A DNA stretch of 9,201 nucleotides from Candidatus Njordarchaeota archaeon (GTDB taxonomy: Archaea; Asgardarchaeota; Njordarchaeia; Njordarchaeales; Njordarchaeaceae): NCBI GenBank assembly GCA_029856055.1, contig JAHQWF010000003.1, positions 1 through 9,201 on the forward strand, written 5' to 3'. Position numbers and translations under genes: made by a program. This document shows, piece after piece, positions 1 through 6,927 of the stretch. Each line of letters opens with the position of its first letter. Within the stretch, counting starts at the first letter, position 1. The notes under the pieces are model-generated. The model made no database searches. It was not told the origin of the DNA and saw nothing but the letters and a program-made list of their open reading frames with translations.

Positions 1-405
1 GCTATATACATTTTTAGTGATTCCATCGAATTAAGAGTAAACCTAAAAGAAATTATAACAATAACCGAGACCGAAGATATTAAATACTTGGAAGATGACC
101 TGAGATTAGGAGTAAAGATTGCTAAATTTTACTCAAAATTACCTAAAATAGATTGTAAAGAGTGCGGTAGAAAGACATGTCTCGATTTCGCGATAGATTT
201 AGCCCTCAATAAAGCAGACATTAAAGAATGCGTCACACTGTTCTCAAAGAAGAGATTAGTTATCAAAGTTGATGATGAAGTAATCTTCTTGAAACCCTGG
301 GTGCAAGATCTCGTTAGAAAAACCATTTTAACGATGCTTTCATCACTAAAAGGAGTTAGAATAAAGGGAGACGAGAAATTAATGATAGAGGTGAAGGAAC
401 ATTAA
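1..405 (+). CDS. Fe-S cluster domain protein, C-terminal part (5' truncated), MobB-associated type
   Basis: The frame is open from the first base of the window to a TAA at 403-405, so this is the last 134 residues of a longer protein whose start lies outside. A TTG at 88 is in frame but has no reason to be the start. Fragment residues C52, C55, C60 and C77 give the spacing C-x2-C-x4-C-x16-C, with CGRKTC at 55-60. This is the four-cysteine 4Fe-4S motif seen in RnfB-like proteins and the CODH/ACS gamma subunit. A tail follows with a PWVQ motif (99-102) and MLSSLKGV (112-119), which I recall from archaeal MobB proteins carrying this domain at the C-terminus. The first 45 residues vaguely resemble the end of a MobB domain, so the whole may be a second MobB-like protein fused to the Fe-S domain; that is inference. 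Its stop overlaps the apparent start of the next gene by three bases, which suggests translational coupling. The Fe-S motif is clear and the overall function is not. Confidence 0.75.
   Translation, partial: AIYIFSDSIELRVNLKEIITITETEDIKYLEDDLRLGVKIAKFYSKLPKIDCKECGRKTCLDFAIDLALNKADIKECVTLFSKKRLVIKVDDEVIFLKPWVQDLVRKTILTMLSSLKGVRIKGDEKLMIEVKEH
388..394 (+). promoter_or_regulatory. Shine-Dalgarno site GAGGTGA that sets the mobB start
   Basis: GAGGTGA is a near-perfect match to the archaeal anti-Shine-Dalgarno complement (GGAGGTGAT). It lies inside the end of the Fe-S gene. Six bases separate it from the ATT at 401, the usual spacing, and no ATG, GTG or TTG in the mobB frame lies near it. Confidence 0.6.
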
Positions 406-961
406 ATTAATAGCTTTCTTTGGTAGAAAAAACTCAGGAAAAACTTATTTAGCAACTACTTTAGTAAAACTATTACAAGACCACAGCATACTGGTTTTCA
501 AGCATATTCATGAGCCAGATTTCATAATAGATTACGAGGGAAAAGATACGTGGAAATACTATAATAGTGGCGCCGAAACAGTAGTTGCTTTATCGAATAA
601 AAAAACAGCGATTATATCAAGAACAAAAACTAGCATCAAGCCACTTGAAATAATGAGCGCACTGTATAAAATTGGCTATAGTTACGACTTTGTATTTATG
701 GAGGGGTTCCAAAACATCTATGGGAAAGATAATCGTATCTATAAAGTTCTTGTAATTAAGAATAAAGAAGAGTTAAAAGAATACATTAATTTAATAGACA
801 CAAGAAGTCTAGTAGCTATATTTCTAAATGGATTAGAGGTAAGAGATATTGATGAAACACTAAATCATATAAATGCAAGGACTTATAAACTTGATTTGAG
901 AGATATCCAGAGATTTAAGTATTTTTTGGTGAGGGAATTAAAGGATAATTTCTACCTATAA
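401..961 (+). CDS. mobB: MobB-like molybdopterin-guanine dinucleotide biosynthesis adapter (P-loop GTPase), apparent ATT start
   Basis: MobB is a P-loop nucleotide-binding protein that assists MobA in attaching GMP to molybdopterin in the cytoplasm. Read from ATT at 401 the protein has 186 residues, close to usual MobB length. It shows a Walker A motif GRKNSGKT at residues 8-15, the MobB signature around D44 with GKDTW (47-51) and GAETV (57-61), and a Walker B-like strand DFVFMEGF (96-103). Between the in-frame stop at 392-394 and the P-loop there is no ATG, GTG or TTG. The first ATG, at 653, would remove the P-loop and the signature and has no ribosome site. ATT at 401 lies six bases after GAGGTGA and overlaps the TAA of the upstream gene as ATTAA, resembling the familiar ATGA coupling overlap. 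Possible alternatives are an ATA start at 410 or a sequencing error. The family is certain, the start is inferred, and the role next to an Fe-S protein and an AOR is contextual. Confidence 0.85.
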   Translation: MKLIAFFGRKNSGKTYLATTLVKLLQDHSILVFKHIHEPDFIIDYEGKDTWKYYNSGAETVVALSNKKTAIISRTKTSIKPLEIMSALYKIGYSYDFVFMEGFQNIYGKDNRIYKVLVIKNKEELKEYINLIDTRSLVAIFLNGLEVRDIDETLNHINARTYKLDLRDIQRFKYFLVRELKDNFYL

Positions 962-991
962 TCAAGTTTCTAATAAAATGATAAGATCTAG

Positions 992-2053
992 TTAATATTC
1001 TAGTATTGCTCTCAAGAATTTACCAGCGTACAGGATCTCATTCACATTTATTTTTTCTCTCTTACTGTGAGCTAGTGCAGGGTCCCCAGGGCCGAATATA
1101 AAGGAAGGAACACCGTTTTCATTGAAAGTGGTGGCGTCGCACCAGCTCCTGAAGACTTTCCATTTGGGATCTCTATTAAATATTTTCTTGTATATCTTCG
1201 CTAATTCATCTGATTCGATGCTTAAATTTGTTTTAAATGGATTAGCATAATCAATTATCTTAATTGAAAAATCGTTGTTGAGAACTCTCTCCCGCAGAAA
1301 AATCCTTAATTCATTAAGTAAAGTTAATGATTTAGTGCCAGGAGGTATATGAAAATTAATAGATATTTTACAGTTGTCTGGGACAAAAAAGCTATTTCCT
1401 TTAGCATCCATATTTGTTATCGTGAATGTGATATTTTGCTTAGCGCAGAAATCTCTAACAACATTTAATATGAATAGAGCTTTTTCCGTCGAAGTTTTTT
1501 CTATATCAGAGATCGGTATTAAATCGGGGTGATAAGTACTTGAAAAAGTCTCCAATAGCAACTCTAAGTATCCATATGCAGCATTAGATAACTCAAGATT
1601 AGTTGGTTCTAAAACCAGAACTAATCTTGGTTTATGGTTCGATAAATAAGATATTGCTCCCCCGCCAGATGTTTCCTCTTGCGAAAAAATAGCTATGGAT
1701 ACATTATCTCTAAGGTCTCTTAATTTTGATAAAGCGTAGTATATTGCAGCAATGGAACCCTTAGCATCTACGGCACCAGTACCGTATACTTCATCACCAA
1801 TAATACGCGGTTCACAAACTATCGGTACAGTATCTACGTGAGTAGCTATCAAAATATCAGGATTTTTAATATCATTGATTACGAGGTTGAAAGATGATTT
1901 ACTAACATATTGCATTGATCCATTAAATCCTAATTCAGAAAACATTTCATTAAGAAATTTAACTGCTAGATACTCATTTCCAGAAAGACTATCTATGGTT
2001 AAGAGTTCATATAGAAACTTTTTTAGATCATTTTTTATCTTCAATCGATACAC
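992..2053 (-). CDS. M20-family metallohydrolase (ArgE/DapE/LysK-like deacylase or peptidase)
   Basis: This is a cytoplasmic di-zinc amidohydrolase of the M20 family, which cleaves N-acyl amino acids or small peptides. Seen in the 353 residues: HVD (H72, D74), the bridging aspartate D96 in GAVDAKG, the catalytic and ligand pair E126-E127, E149 in LEPT, and the late ligand H329 in GPGDPALAH. The lid/dimerisation domain lies at about 165-275. Archaeal LysK (LysW-lysine/ornithine hydrolase) shares the GPGD...H ending, but the usual GTSDMN-like stretch is replaced here by WCDATTF (304-310), and no LysW or lysine-pathway gene is nearby, so the substrate is open. The gene begins 11 bases after the AOR stop and is probably cotranscribed with it. 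Two starts are plausible: GTG at 2053, with GTGAT seven bases upstream, or TTG at 2044, with AGGTG (2051-2055) six bases upstream; they differ by three residues. It converges on mobB with a 30-base gap. Confidence 0.88.
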   Translation of the reverse strand: MYRLKIKNDLKKFLYELLTIDSLSGNEYLAVKFLNEMFSELGFNGSMQYVSKSSFNLVINDIKNPDILIATHVDTVPIVCEPRIIGDEVYGTGAVDAKGSIAAIYYALSKLRDLRDNVSIAIFSQEETSGGGAISYLSNHKPRLVLVLEPTNLELSNAAYGYLELLLETFSSTYHPDLIPISDIEKTSTEKALFILNVVRDFCAKQNITFTITNMDAKGNSFFVPDNCKISINFHIPPGTKSLTLLNELRIFLRERVLNNDFSIKIIDYANPFKTNLSIESDELAKIYKKIFNRDPKWKVFRSWCDATTFNENGVPSFIFGPGDPALAHSKREKINVNEILYAGKFLRAILEY

Positions 2054-2064
2054 CTAGCTAATCA

Positions 2065-3858
2065 CTAGATACTCTCTAATCCTAATTCTCTTTTTTTCTC
2101 AATCGTTATCCTACCGTCTTTATCAATACCTCTAAGCCTATAGTAGATATCTAAAGCCTTTTCAAACTCATCTTTAGATAGTTTAAACTCTTTCCCGTTA
2201 TGCTTAATAGATTCTCTGTATATTCTTTCTGGTAATCTATCATCAGATCTACTAAATCCTTCTCTCTCATTTATCAATCTAGTAAGTAATGTTATTCTCT
2301 CCAAAGATTTCCTGAAATCATCATAACTAATATCTAGCCCTGTAACAGCATTATATAACCTCCACATCAAATCCAATTTATAGATATCTCTACCGAATTT
2401 ACAGATCATTAAGCTATCGAAAGACGTCATGAAATCTTCAAACTCAATTAATTTTCTTACTTTTCTCTCTGAGAGCTCGTCAGGTGGACCAGCAAATCCC
2501 TTAATATCTACATAATAAGCCATTACTCTAAGGTGGCATGCGCCCCTAGGGGATATCGCATAACCAATACTCATCCCTTTTAAAACCCTCGGATCATATC
2601 CAGCTGGCTCTAATTTCTTGACATGAACCACAATTTCTTTTAGTCCTAATTTCTCGGAAGCTTTAACTGCTCCCTCAGCCAGTAAGTCACCGATATCCTT
2701 ACGGTAAGCTATATCTTTAATTAATTGCGCGAATGATTCGGTATCCCCATAATCGATTTTGAGACTAATTCTACCCCTTTTTGCTGCCTCTATAGCTAAC
2801 CCAATAACATTACCTAATGTTATAGTATCTAAACCATAAATATCAGCTAAGTAGTTGAGGTATGCTAAATCTCCTAAATCATTAGTACCAATCAAGCCTC
2901 CGAGGGAATAAATAGTTTCGTACTCGGGGCCATCAATCTCTATGTCACCAAATCTAGTATGCATACTAATGTATCTTCCACACGCAATAAAGCAATTCCA
3001 ACAAGCATAATTCCTCTTCAAAACCCTCCTAATAGACTCAGCACCAATCTTTTCCCAATCCTCAAAGAAACCCTGTGACCAGTAATATGAAGGGAAGAAA
3101 CTCATTTCATTTGCAAGAGTAGACATAGCTGATGTCCCATATGTATTTAAGGTTTTGACCCCAGCCACCTCTTTTCGCTTTTCAACAATTTCACTAACTA
3201 AATCCCTTAGTTTATCTGGATATGCCTCATCAACCCAATTATCACCACTTGAGAAAACTAAGGCTTTTAGATTCTTTGAGCCCATTACAGCACCACCACC
3301 GGTTCTAGCAGCTTGTCTCCACTCGTCGACGCCTATTACAGCGAATTTCACTAAATTTTCTCCAGCAGGTCCAATTGCAGCAATAGTTGATTTGGAACCA
3401 AATTCTTTCCTTAATTCCTTATCTGTGCTTTCAATATCTAATCCCCAGAGTTCTCCACCGTCTCTGAAATCGACTCCGTCTTCACTGAAAACAATTACTG
3501 TAGGTTTCTCAGCTTTGTTAAAAAATACAATAGCATCATACCCTATCCACTTCGGATATTTAGGTAATGAACCACCGACAATTGATTCCCCGTAGCCATT
3601 TGTTAGAGGCGATTTGAAGAAGAAACCTGCTTTTGAAGTTAATGGAACTCTAGTACCATTTAATGGACCATTAACCAAGATTAATGGGTTATTAGGGCTT
3701 AAAGGATCTGTATGCGGTGCTAGAAATTTGTAAAGATAATAGGCACCGAAGCCTTTACCACCTATAAATCTTCTCGCGAATTCTTCTGAAATCTTAACTT
3801 CTTCTATACTTTTCTTATCTAACTTAATCAACAATACTTTACCCGCATATCCCTTCAT
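2065..3858 (-). CDS. Tungsten-type aldehyde:ferredoxin oxidoreductase family protein
   Basis: Members of this cytoplasmic family oxidise aldehydes to carboxylic acids with ferredoxin as acceptor, using a tungstobispterin and a 4Fe-4S cluster. The 597 residues match the roughly 600-650 of AOR, FOR and GAPOR. Seen: the N-terminal domain with GGKGFGAYYL (33-42), the hallmark RTGGGAVMGSKNLKAL (185-200), the cluster ligands C286, C289 and C293 (C-x2-C-x3-C), the fourth cysteine C486, GPEYET (310-315), D343 with GNVIGL (349-354), and PRGACHLR (437-444) in the pterin/active-site region. All cluster cysteines are present, so it looks functional. ATG at 3856-3858 is preceded by AAGGTG (3864-3869) at five bases, a strong start. 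It is the first gene of a minus-strand pair with the M20 enzyme. The subfamily and aldehyde cannot be assigned from motifs alone; AOR, FOR, GAPOR and the WOR4/WOR5 types remain possible. Confidence 0.95.
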   Translation of the reverse strand: MKGYAGKVLLIKLDKKSIEEVKISEEFARRFIGGKGFGAYYLYKFLAPHTDPLSPNNPLILVNGPLNGTRVPLTSKAGFFFKSPLTNGYGESIVGGSLPKYPKWIGYDAIVFFNKAEKPTVIVFSEDGVDFRDGGELWGLDIESTDKELRKEFGSKSTIAAIGPAGENLVKFAVIGVDEWRQAARTGGGAVMGSKNLKALVFSSGDNWVDEAYPDKLRDLVSEIVEKRKEVAGVKTLNTYGTSAMSTLANEMSFFPSYYWSQGFFEDWEKIGAESIRRVLKRNYACWNCFIACGRYISMHTRFGDIEIDGPEYETIYSLGGLIGTNDLGDLAYLNYLADIYGLDTITLGNVIGLAIEAAKRGRISLKIDYGDTESFAQLIKDIAYRKDIGDLLAEGAVKASEKLGLKEIVVHVKKLEPAGYDPRVLKGMSIGYAISPRGACHLRVMAYYVDIKGFAGPPDELSERKVRKLIEFEDFMTSFDSLMICKFGRDIYKLDLMWRLYNAVTGLDISYDDFRKSLERITLLTRLINEREGFSRSDDRLPERIYRESIKHNGKEFKLSKDEFEKALDIYYRLRGIDKDGRITIEKKRELGLESI

Positions 3859-3990
3859 GAGTACACCTTAAATAAATTAAACTTTAGAAACAAGATCTTA
3901 TACTACAAAAGATATTAAGTATTTATTTTTGATACTAATTTAAAAACCAAAATAATTTTTTCTTTAAAGAGCATTGAAAGGTGGCTCAAT
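3859..3990. promoter_or_regulatory. Divergent intergenic promoter region
   Basis: These 132 AT-rich bases separate the leftward AOR pair from the rightward operon that begins with the dehydrogenase, so both promoters should lie here. The rightward TATA-like box is listed separately. For the leftward side several AT-rich stretches could serve (for example around 3912-3930 or 3897-3905 on the minus strand) and I cannot choose between them. I see no convincing operator palindrome and no small gene. Confidence 0.6.
3939..3946 (+). promoter_or_regulatory. TATA-like box for the dehydrogenase-sfsA-coaBC operon
   Basis: TTTAAAAA fits an archaeal TATA box. With the usual distance of about 26 bases, transcription would start near 3968-3970. 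That gives a short leader of about 21 bases that still holds the AGGTGG ribosome site at 3979-3984. It was found by eye and has not been mapped. Confidence 0.4.
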
Positions 3991-4863
3991 TTGCGTATTG
4001 GAGTGATAGGGATTGGCAGAATGGGAAGAGCGATAATTGAGAGGTATTCTTCACAAGATTATGTTATATATGGATGGAATAGAACAAAAACAAAAGCTAA
4101 GGAATTAAAGGTAAAGAATTTTAAAATACTTGATCATCCAGCTGAAGTTTGTCGAGAAGCCAATATAATTTTTATAACATTATCAGACATAGAAGCTATA
4201 AAAAATGTTTTTTATCAAGAAAAAGGCTTGTTACAGGGCTTAACTAGCGAAAACATTGTTTTAAATATATCAACTATAACTCCTGAAGCCGCTCTTGAGT
4301 TCTACAAGGAAGTGAAAAAGACTGGTGCAGAATACGTAGATATGCCTGTTCTCGGATCTCCTAAAAAAATTTTAAAAGGAGAGTTACCAATTCTCTTCAG
4401 CGGAAATAGGGAGGTCCTAGAGAGACTTAAGCCTATTTTAGAAATATTAGGCAAAAAAATAATTTACGTTGGTGAGATCGGTAAAGCATCGGCACTAAAA
4501 TTAATTTTCAATATGGTTCTGCCAGTAACAGTTGTGGTTATAAGCGAGGCCTTGAATCTAGGGGCTAAGGCAGGTATTGAAGACAAGATAATTCTAGATG
4601 CGTTAATGGATAGTCCCCTAAGTGCAGCTATAAAGAGGTATTATGATAGAATGGTTCATCCTAATCCGCCAGTTAGTTTTACAATGAAATTAATGCTTAA
4701 GGATCTGGAATATTTGACAAGAATGTCATATAAGTTAAATACACCGCTATTTTTAGCTCCGGTGGTAAAAGAGTTATTAAAGAGTGCAGTTGCTAATGGC
4801 TTTAGTGAAAAGTATTATGCTAAGATACATGATTATTTAAAGAAACTCAGTGGCTTAAAATAA
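3991..4863 (+). CDS. NAD(P)-dependent beta-hydroxyacid dehydrogenase (3-hydroxyisobutyrate dehydrogenase family)
   Basis: This cytoplasmic enzyme of the 6-phosphogluconate dehydrogenase superfamily interconverts a beta-hydroxyacid and its semialdehyde or ketoacid with NAD(P). The 290 residues equal the normal family length. Seen: the Rossmann motif GIGRMG (7-12), WNRT (29-32) at the second strand where R31 hints at NADP use, the substrate-loop serine S94 in NISTI, the MPVLGSPKKILKGEL stretch (118-132) matching the family's PVSGG...A..G.L region, the catalytic lysine K170 with N174 (KLIFN), and the C-terminal FTMKLMLKDLEYL (230-242). The TTG start at 3991 is supported by AGGTGG six bases upstream and places the Rossmann glycines at the expected distance from the N-terminus. 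It is the first gene of a likely operon; sfsA follows after 33 bases. 3-hydroxyisobutyrate dehydrogenase and glyoxylate/succinic semialdehyde reductase activities are both possible, and the neighbours do not decide. Confidence 0.9.
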   Translation: MRIGVIGIGRMGRAIIERYSSQDYVIYGWNRTKTKAKELKVKNFKILDHPAEVCREANIIFITLSDIEAIKNVFYQEKGLLQGLTSENIVLNISTITPEAALEFYKEVKKTGAEYVDMPVLGSPKKILKGELPILFSGNREVLERLKPILEILGKKIIYVGEIGKASALKLIFNMVLPVTVVVISEALNLGAKAGIEDKIILDALMDSPLSAAIKRYYDRMVHPNPPVSFTMKLMLKDLEYLTRMSYKLNTPLFLAPVVKELLKSAVANGFSEKYYAKIHDYLKKLSGLK

Positions 4864-4896
4864 TTGGCATTGTTTATGAATTAGGCGAGAGGTAAA

Positions 4897-5607
4897 GTGA
4901 TAGAGCTTATAAGAATCGATCAGAAGCCTGAGCATGGATATTTCCTAAGGAGACCAAATAAATTCATAGTAGAAATAAAGACGAGATATGGTGTTAAGTT
5001 ATGTCACTTAAGAGATACAGGTCGTTTAAAGAAGCTTTTATTCCCTAATAACGAAATTCTTTATATCAATAAGAGCATAAGAGCTAGTAGAAAGACTAGT
5101 TGTGAAATTTTAGCTGCTTGGCATAAAGATACAGATGAGTGGGTTTTAATAAACCCTGGATTTCATAATGATATAGTCGAAAAGATTATTTCAGCGGGAT
5201 TAATGAGTGAGCTGAGAGATTATTTTGTTGAGAGGAGAGAGGTCACTTACAAATCATCCAGAATAGATTTTCTACTACATTCAGCTATAGGTAAGAAAGC
5301 TCTTTTAGAAGTTAAGGGATGTACACTTTTTATCAACGATATTGGGTATTATCCTGATGCACCAACCAAGAGAGGAACTAAACATGTTAAGACTCTAGCT
5401 AAAGCTCTGAAGAATGGGTTAGAGACATTCATTCTCTTTATCGTACCAGGCAGAGTTAAGGAGGTTAGACCTAATCACGAAATAGATCCAAAGTTCGCTA
5501 TTGAATTAAAGAAAGCTGTACAACATGGAGTTAAAGCCCTAGCTGCAAGAGTAAAATTAATTAAAAACATTATTTATTTTAATGAGGAAATCCCAGTAAG
5601 GGTATGA
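4897..5607 (+). CDS. sfsA: SfsA family DNA/RNA-binding nuclease-like protein
   Basis: SfsA proteins, first named from a sugar-fermentation phenotype in E. coli, have an N-terminal OB-like nucleic-acid-binding domain and a C-terminal PD-(D/E)XK nuclease-like domain. Seen in the 236 residues: HLRDTGRLKKLL (37-48), the family's N.GR..ELL region with D in place of N; SRIDFLL (121-127) with D124; LEVKGCTL (137-144) with E138 and K140 as the nuclease core; YPDAPTKRGTKH (152-163); and IDPKFA (196-201) near the end. All hallmarks are present and the length is typical. The start is GTG at 4897, preceded by GAGAGGT at 4887-4893. It sits between the dehydrogenase and coaBC, and the short gaps suggest cotranscription. 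No nuclease substrate can be inferred, and a link to CoA synthesis is not evident. Confidence 0.95.
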   Translation: MIELIRIDQKPEHGYFLRRPNKFIVEIKTRYGVKLCHLRDTGRLKKLLFPNNEILYINKSIRASRKTSCEILAAWHKDTDEWVLINPGFHNDIVEKIISAGLMSELRDYFVERREVTYKSSRIDFLLHSAIGKKALLEVKGCTLFINDIGYYPDAPTKRGTKHVKTLAKALKNGLETFILFIVPGRVKEVRPNHEIDPKFAIELKKAVQHGVKALAARVKLIKNIIYFNEEIPVRV

Positions 5608-5628
5608 AACAAGTTAGTGACTTCAATT

Positions 5629-5632
5629 GGTG
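5629..5632 (+). promoter_or_regulatory. Ribosome site GGTG favouring the coaBC ATG at 5638
   Basis: GGTG lies five bases before ATG 5638. The in-frame GTG at 5617 has no comparable site upstream, so the internal ATG is the better start. Confidence 0.45.
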
Positions 5633-5637
5633 TAACT

Positions 5638-6864
5638 ATGTTTAAGGTTTCGAAAGAGATTATAGGAGAGAAATCGAATAGATTGGCTGGAAAAAAGATA
5701 TTGCTAGGAGTAACTTCGAGTGCAGCGATATATAGAAGCATTGATCTAGCGAGAGAGTTAATGCGACATGGGGCCGAAGTCAAAGTTATTATGAGTCCAG
5801 AGGCTACAAAATTGGTTTCTCCTGAATTATTTAGATGGGCTACTGGCAACGAGGTGGTAACTAAGTTAACTGGGGACATAGAGCACATAGCGTTAACACA
5901 TGAAGATCCAGATAACACAATAATATTGATAGCCCCTGCTACAGCCAATACTCTAGGTAAAATTGCTAACGGGATAGCCGATAATGCTTTAACAGCTCTA
6001 GTTTTATCAGGAATGGGTAAAAACTTACCTATAATAGTTGTACCAGCGATGCATCTTAGTATGTGGAAAGCGATCACAACACAGAGATCCATTTCAATTC
6101 TTGATAAACTTGGAATAGAAGTTATTCAACCAATAATAGAGAGAGATAAGGCTAAGTATCCTGAAATTTCAGAAATCAGAGAGATGGTGTTCAAAAAATT
6201 AACTAAACCTATTCTCAAGAACAAGAAAGTTCTCGTTACCGCTGGAGCAACTAGGGTATACATAGATAACATTAGATTTATTTCGAATCCAAGTAGCGGC
6301 AAAATGGGAGTTGCAATGGCGCTTGAGTCATGGTTAAGAGGCGCTGAAGTAACATTAATAGTATCAAAAAATAGTAATCATGGCTACTATATACCTAGGG
6401 GAATAAATATACTTGAATTCGAGACATATGAAGAGGCAAAGGAAATTATATTAGATAAGGTAATAGAATCAGATATTTTTATCCATGCTGCGGCAATCAG
6501 TGATTTTAAACCAAAGGGAAAATTTAAAGGTAAAATACCATCGGGGAGCAGTATTAATCTTGAGTTAGAGCCCACAGAAAAGATATTAGAATTAGCTTCT
6601 AGTCGAAATAAGGAATGTTTTATAATAGCATTCAAAGCTGAGTGGAATGTAAGTGATGATGAGTTAACTAAAAGAGCTAAACAATACATTGAAAAAAATA
6701 TCGCGAAAGCGGTGGTAGCAAACGATGTGAGCAAGAAAATATTCGGCTCAGATAAAACTGAAGCGTATTTAATTTATAAGGTAGAAGGTGTCGAGAGAAC
6801 AGAGAAGCTAATTGGTTTCAAAAGAGATGTAGCAAGTGTTATTTTAGATAAGATCTTTGCTTAA
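5638..6864 (+). CDS. coaBC: Bifunctional phosphopantothenoylcysteine decarboxylase / phosphopantothenate-cysteine ligase
   Basis: CoaBC catalyses two cytoplasmic steps of coenzyme A synthesis: ligation of cysteine to 4'-phosphopantothenate, then FMN-dependent decarboxylation to 4'-phosphopantetheine. From ATG 5638 it has 408 residues, normal for the fused protein. CoaC part: KKILLGVTSSAAIYR (20-34), catalytic H83 in EHI, APATANTLGKIANGIADNAL (99-118), PAMHLSMW (136-143). CoaB part: VTAGATRVYIDNIRFISNPS (200-219) followed by SGKMG, AAAISDFKP (284-292), the substrate lysine region KGKFKGK (293-299), IIAFKAEW (329-336), and VANDVS with FGSDKTE (360-375). The PAMH motif, where bacteria have PXMN, is as I recall it in archaeal CoaBC. 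GTG 5617, nine bases after the sfsA stop, would add seven residues; ATG 5638 is preferred for its GGTG site and because the N-terminus then has the length I recall for the Methanocaldococcus protein. It is the last gene of the plus-strand operon. Confidence 0.96.
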   Translation: MFKVSKEIIGEKSNRLAGKKILLGVTSSAAIYRSIDLARELMRHGAEVKVIMSPEATKLVSPELFRWATGNEVVTKLTGDIEHIALTHEDPDNTIILIAPATANTLGKIANGIADNALTALVLSGMGKNLPIIVVPAMHLSMWKAITTQRSISILDKLGIEVIQPIIERDKAKYPEISEIREMVFKKLTKPILKNKKVLVTAGATRVYIDNIRFISNPSSGKMGVAMALESWLRGAEVTLIVSKNSNHGYYIPRGINILEFETYEEAKEIILDKVIESDIFIHAAAISDFKPKGKFKGKIPSGSSINLELEPTEKILELASSRNKECFIIAFKAEWNVSDDELTKRAKQYIEKNIAKAVVANDVSKKIFGSDKTEAYLIYKVEGVERTEKLIGFKRDVASVILDKIFA

Positions 6865-6873
6865 GCTAATGGC

Positions 6874-6893
6874 TTTAATTTTAACTATTCTTT
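6874..6893 (+). terminator. T-rich stretch after coaBC, possible terminator
   Basis: The sequence TTTAATTTTAACTATTCTTT starts ten bases after the coaBC stop, in the 63-base gap before the convergent AmrS gene. Archaeal termination commonly occurs at such T-runs without a hairpin. No stable stem is visible. Confidence 0.3.
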
Positions 6894-6927
6894 AAAGATA
6901 TGTGATCAAAATGACTTTTTAACTATG

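Noticed and set aside
653..961. A separate 102-residue protein starting at ATG 653
   Set aside because: The same frame continues upstream through a full MobB P-loop and signature, so this is only the C-terminal part of mobB.
3155..3595. Plus-strand open frame of 146 codons inside the AOR gene
   Set aside because: It is antisense to the conserved AOR core and has low-complexity Ser/Pro/Thr composition typical of a shadow frame.
6043..6066. PAMH in place of the bacterial PXMN decarboxylase motif in CoaBC, as a sign of lost activity
   Set aside because: As I recall, PAMH is normal in archaeal CoaBC proteins, and all other motifs are intact.
5574..6092. Minus-strand open frame of 172 codons opposite the end of sfsA and the start of coaBC
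   Set aside because: It lies opposite strongly conserved CoaC motifs and matches no family I know, so it is a shadow of the real genes.
6387..6734. Minus-strand open frame of 115 codons inside coaBC
   Set aside because: It is antisense to the conserved CoaB domain, with no recognisable motif.
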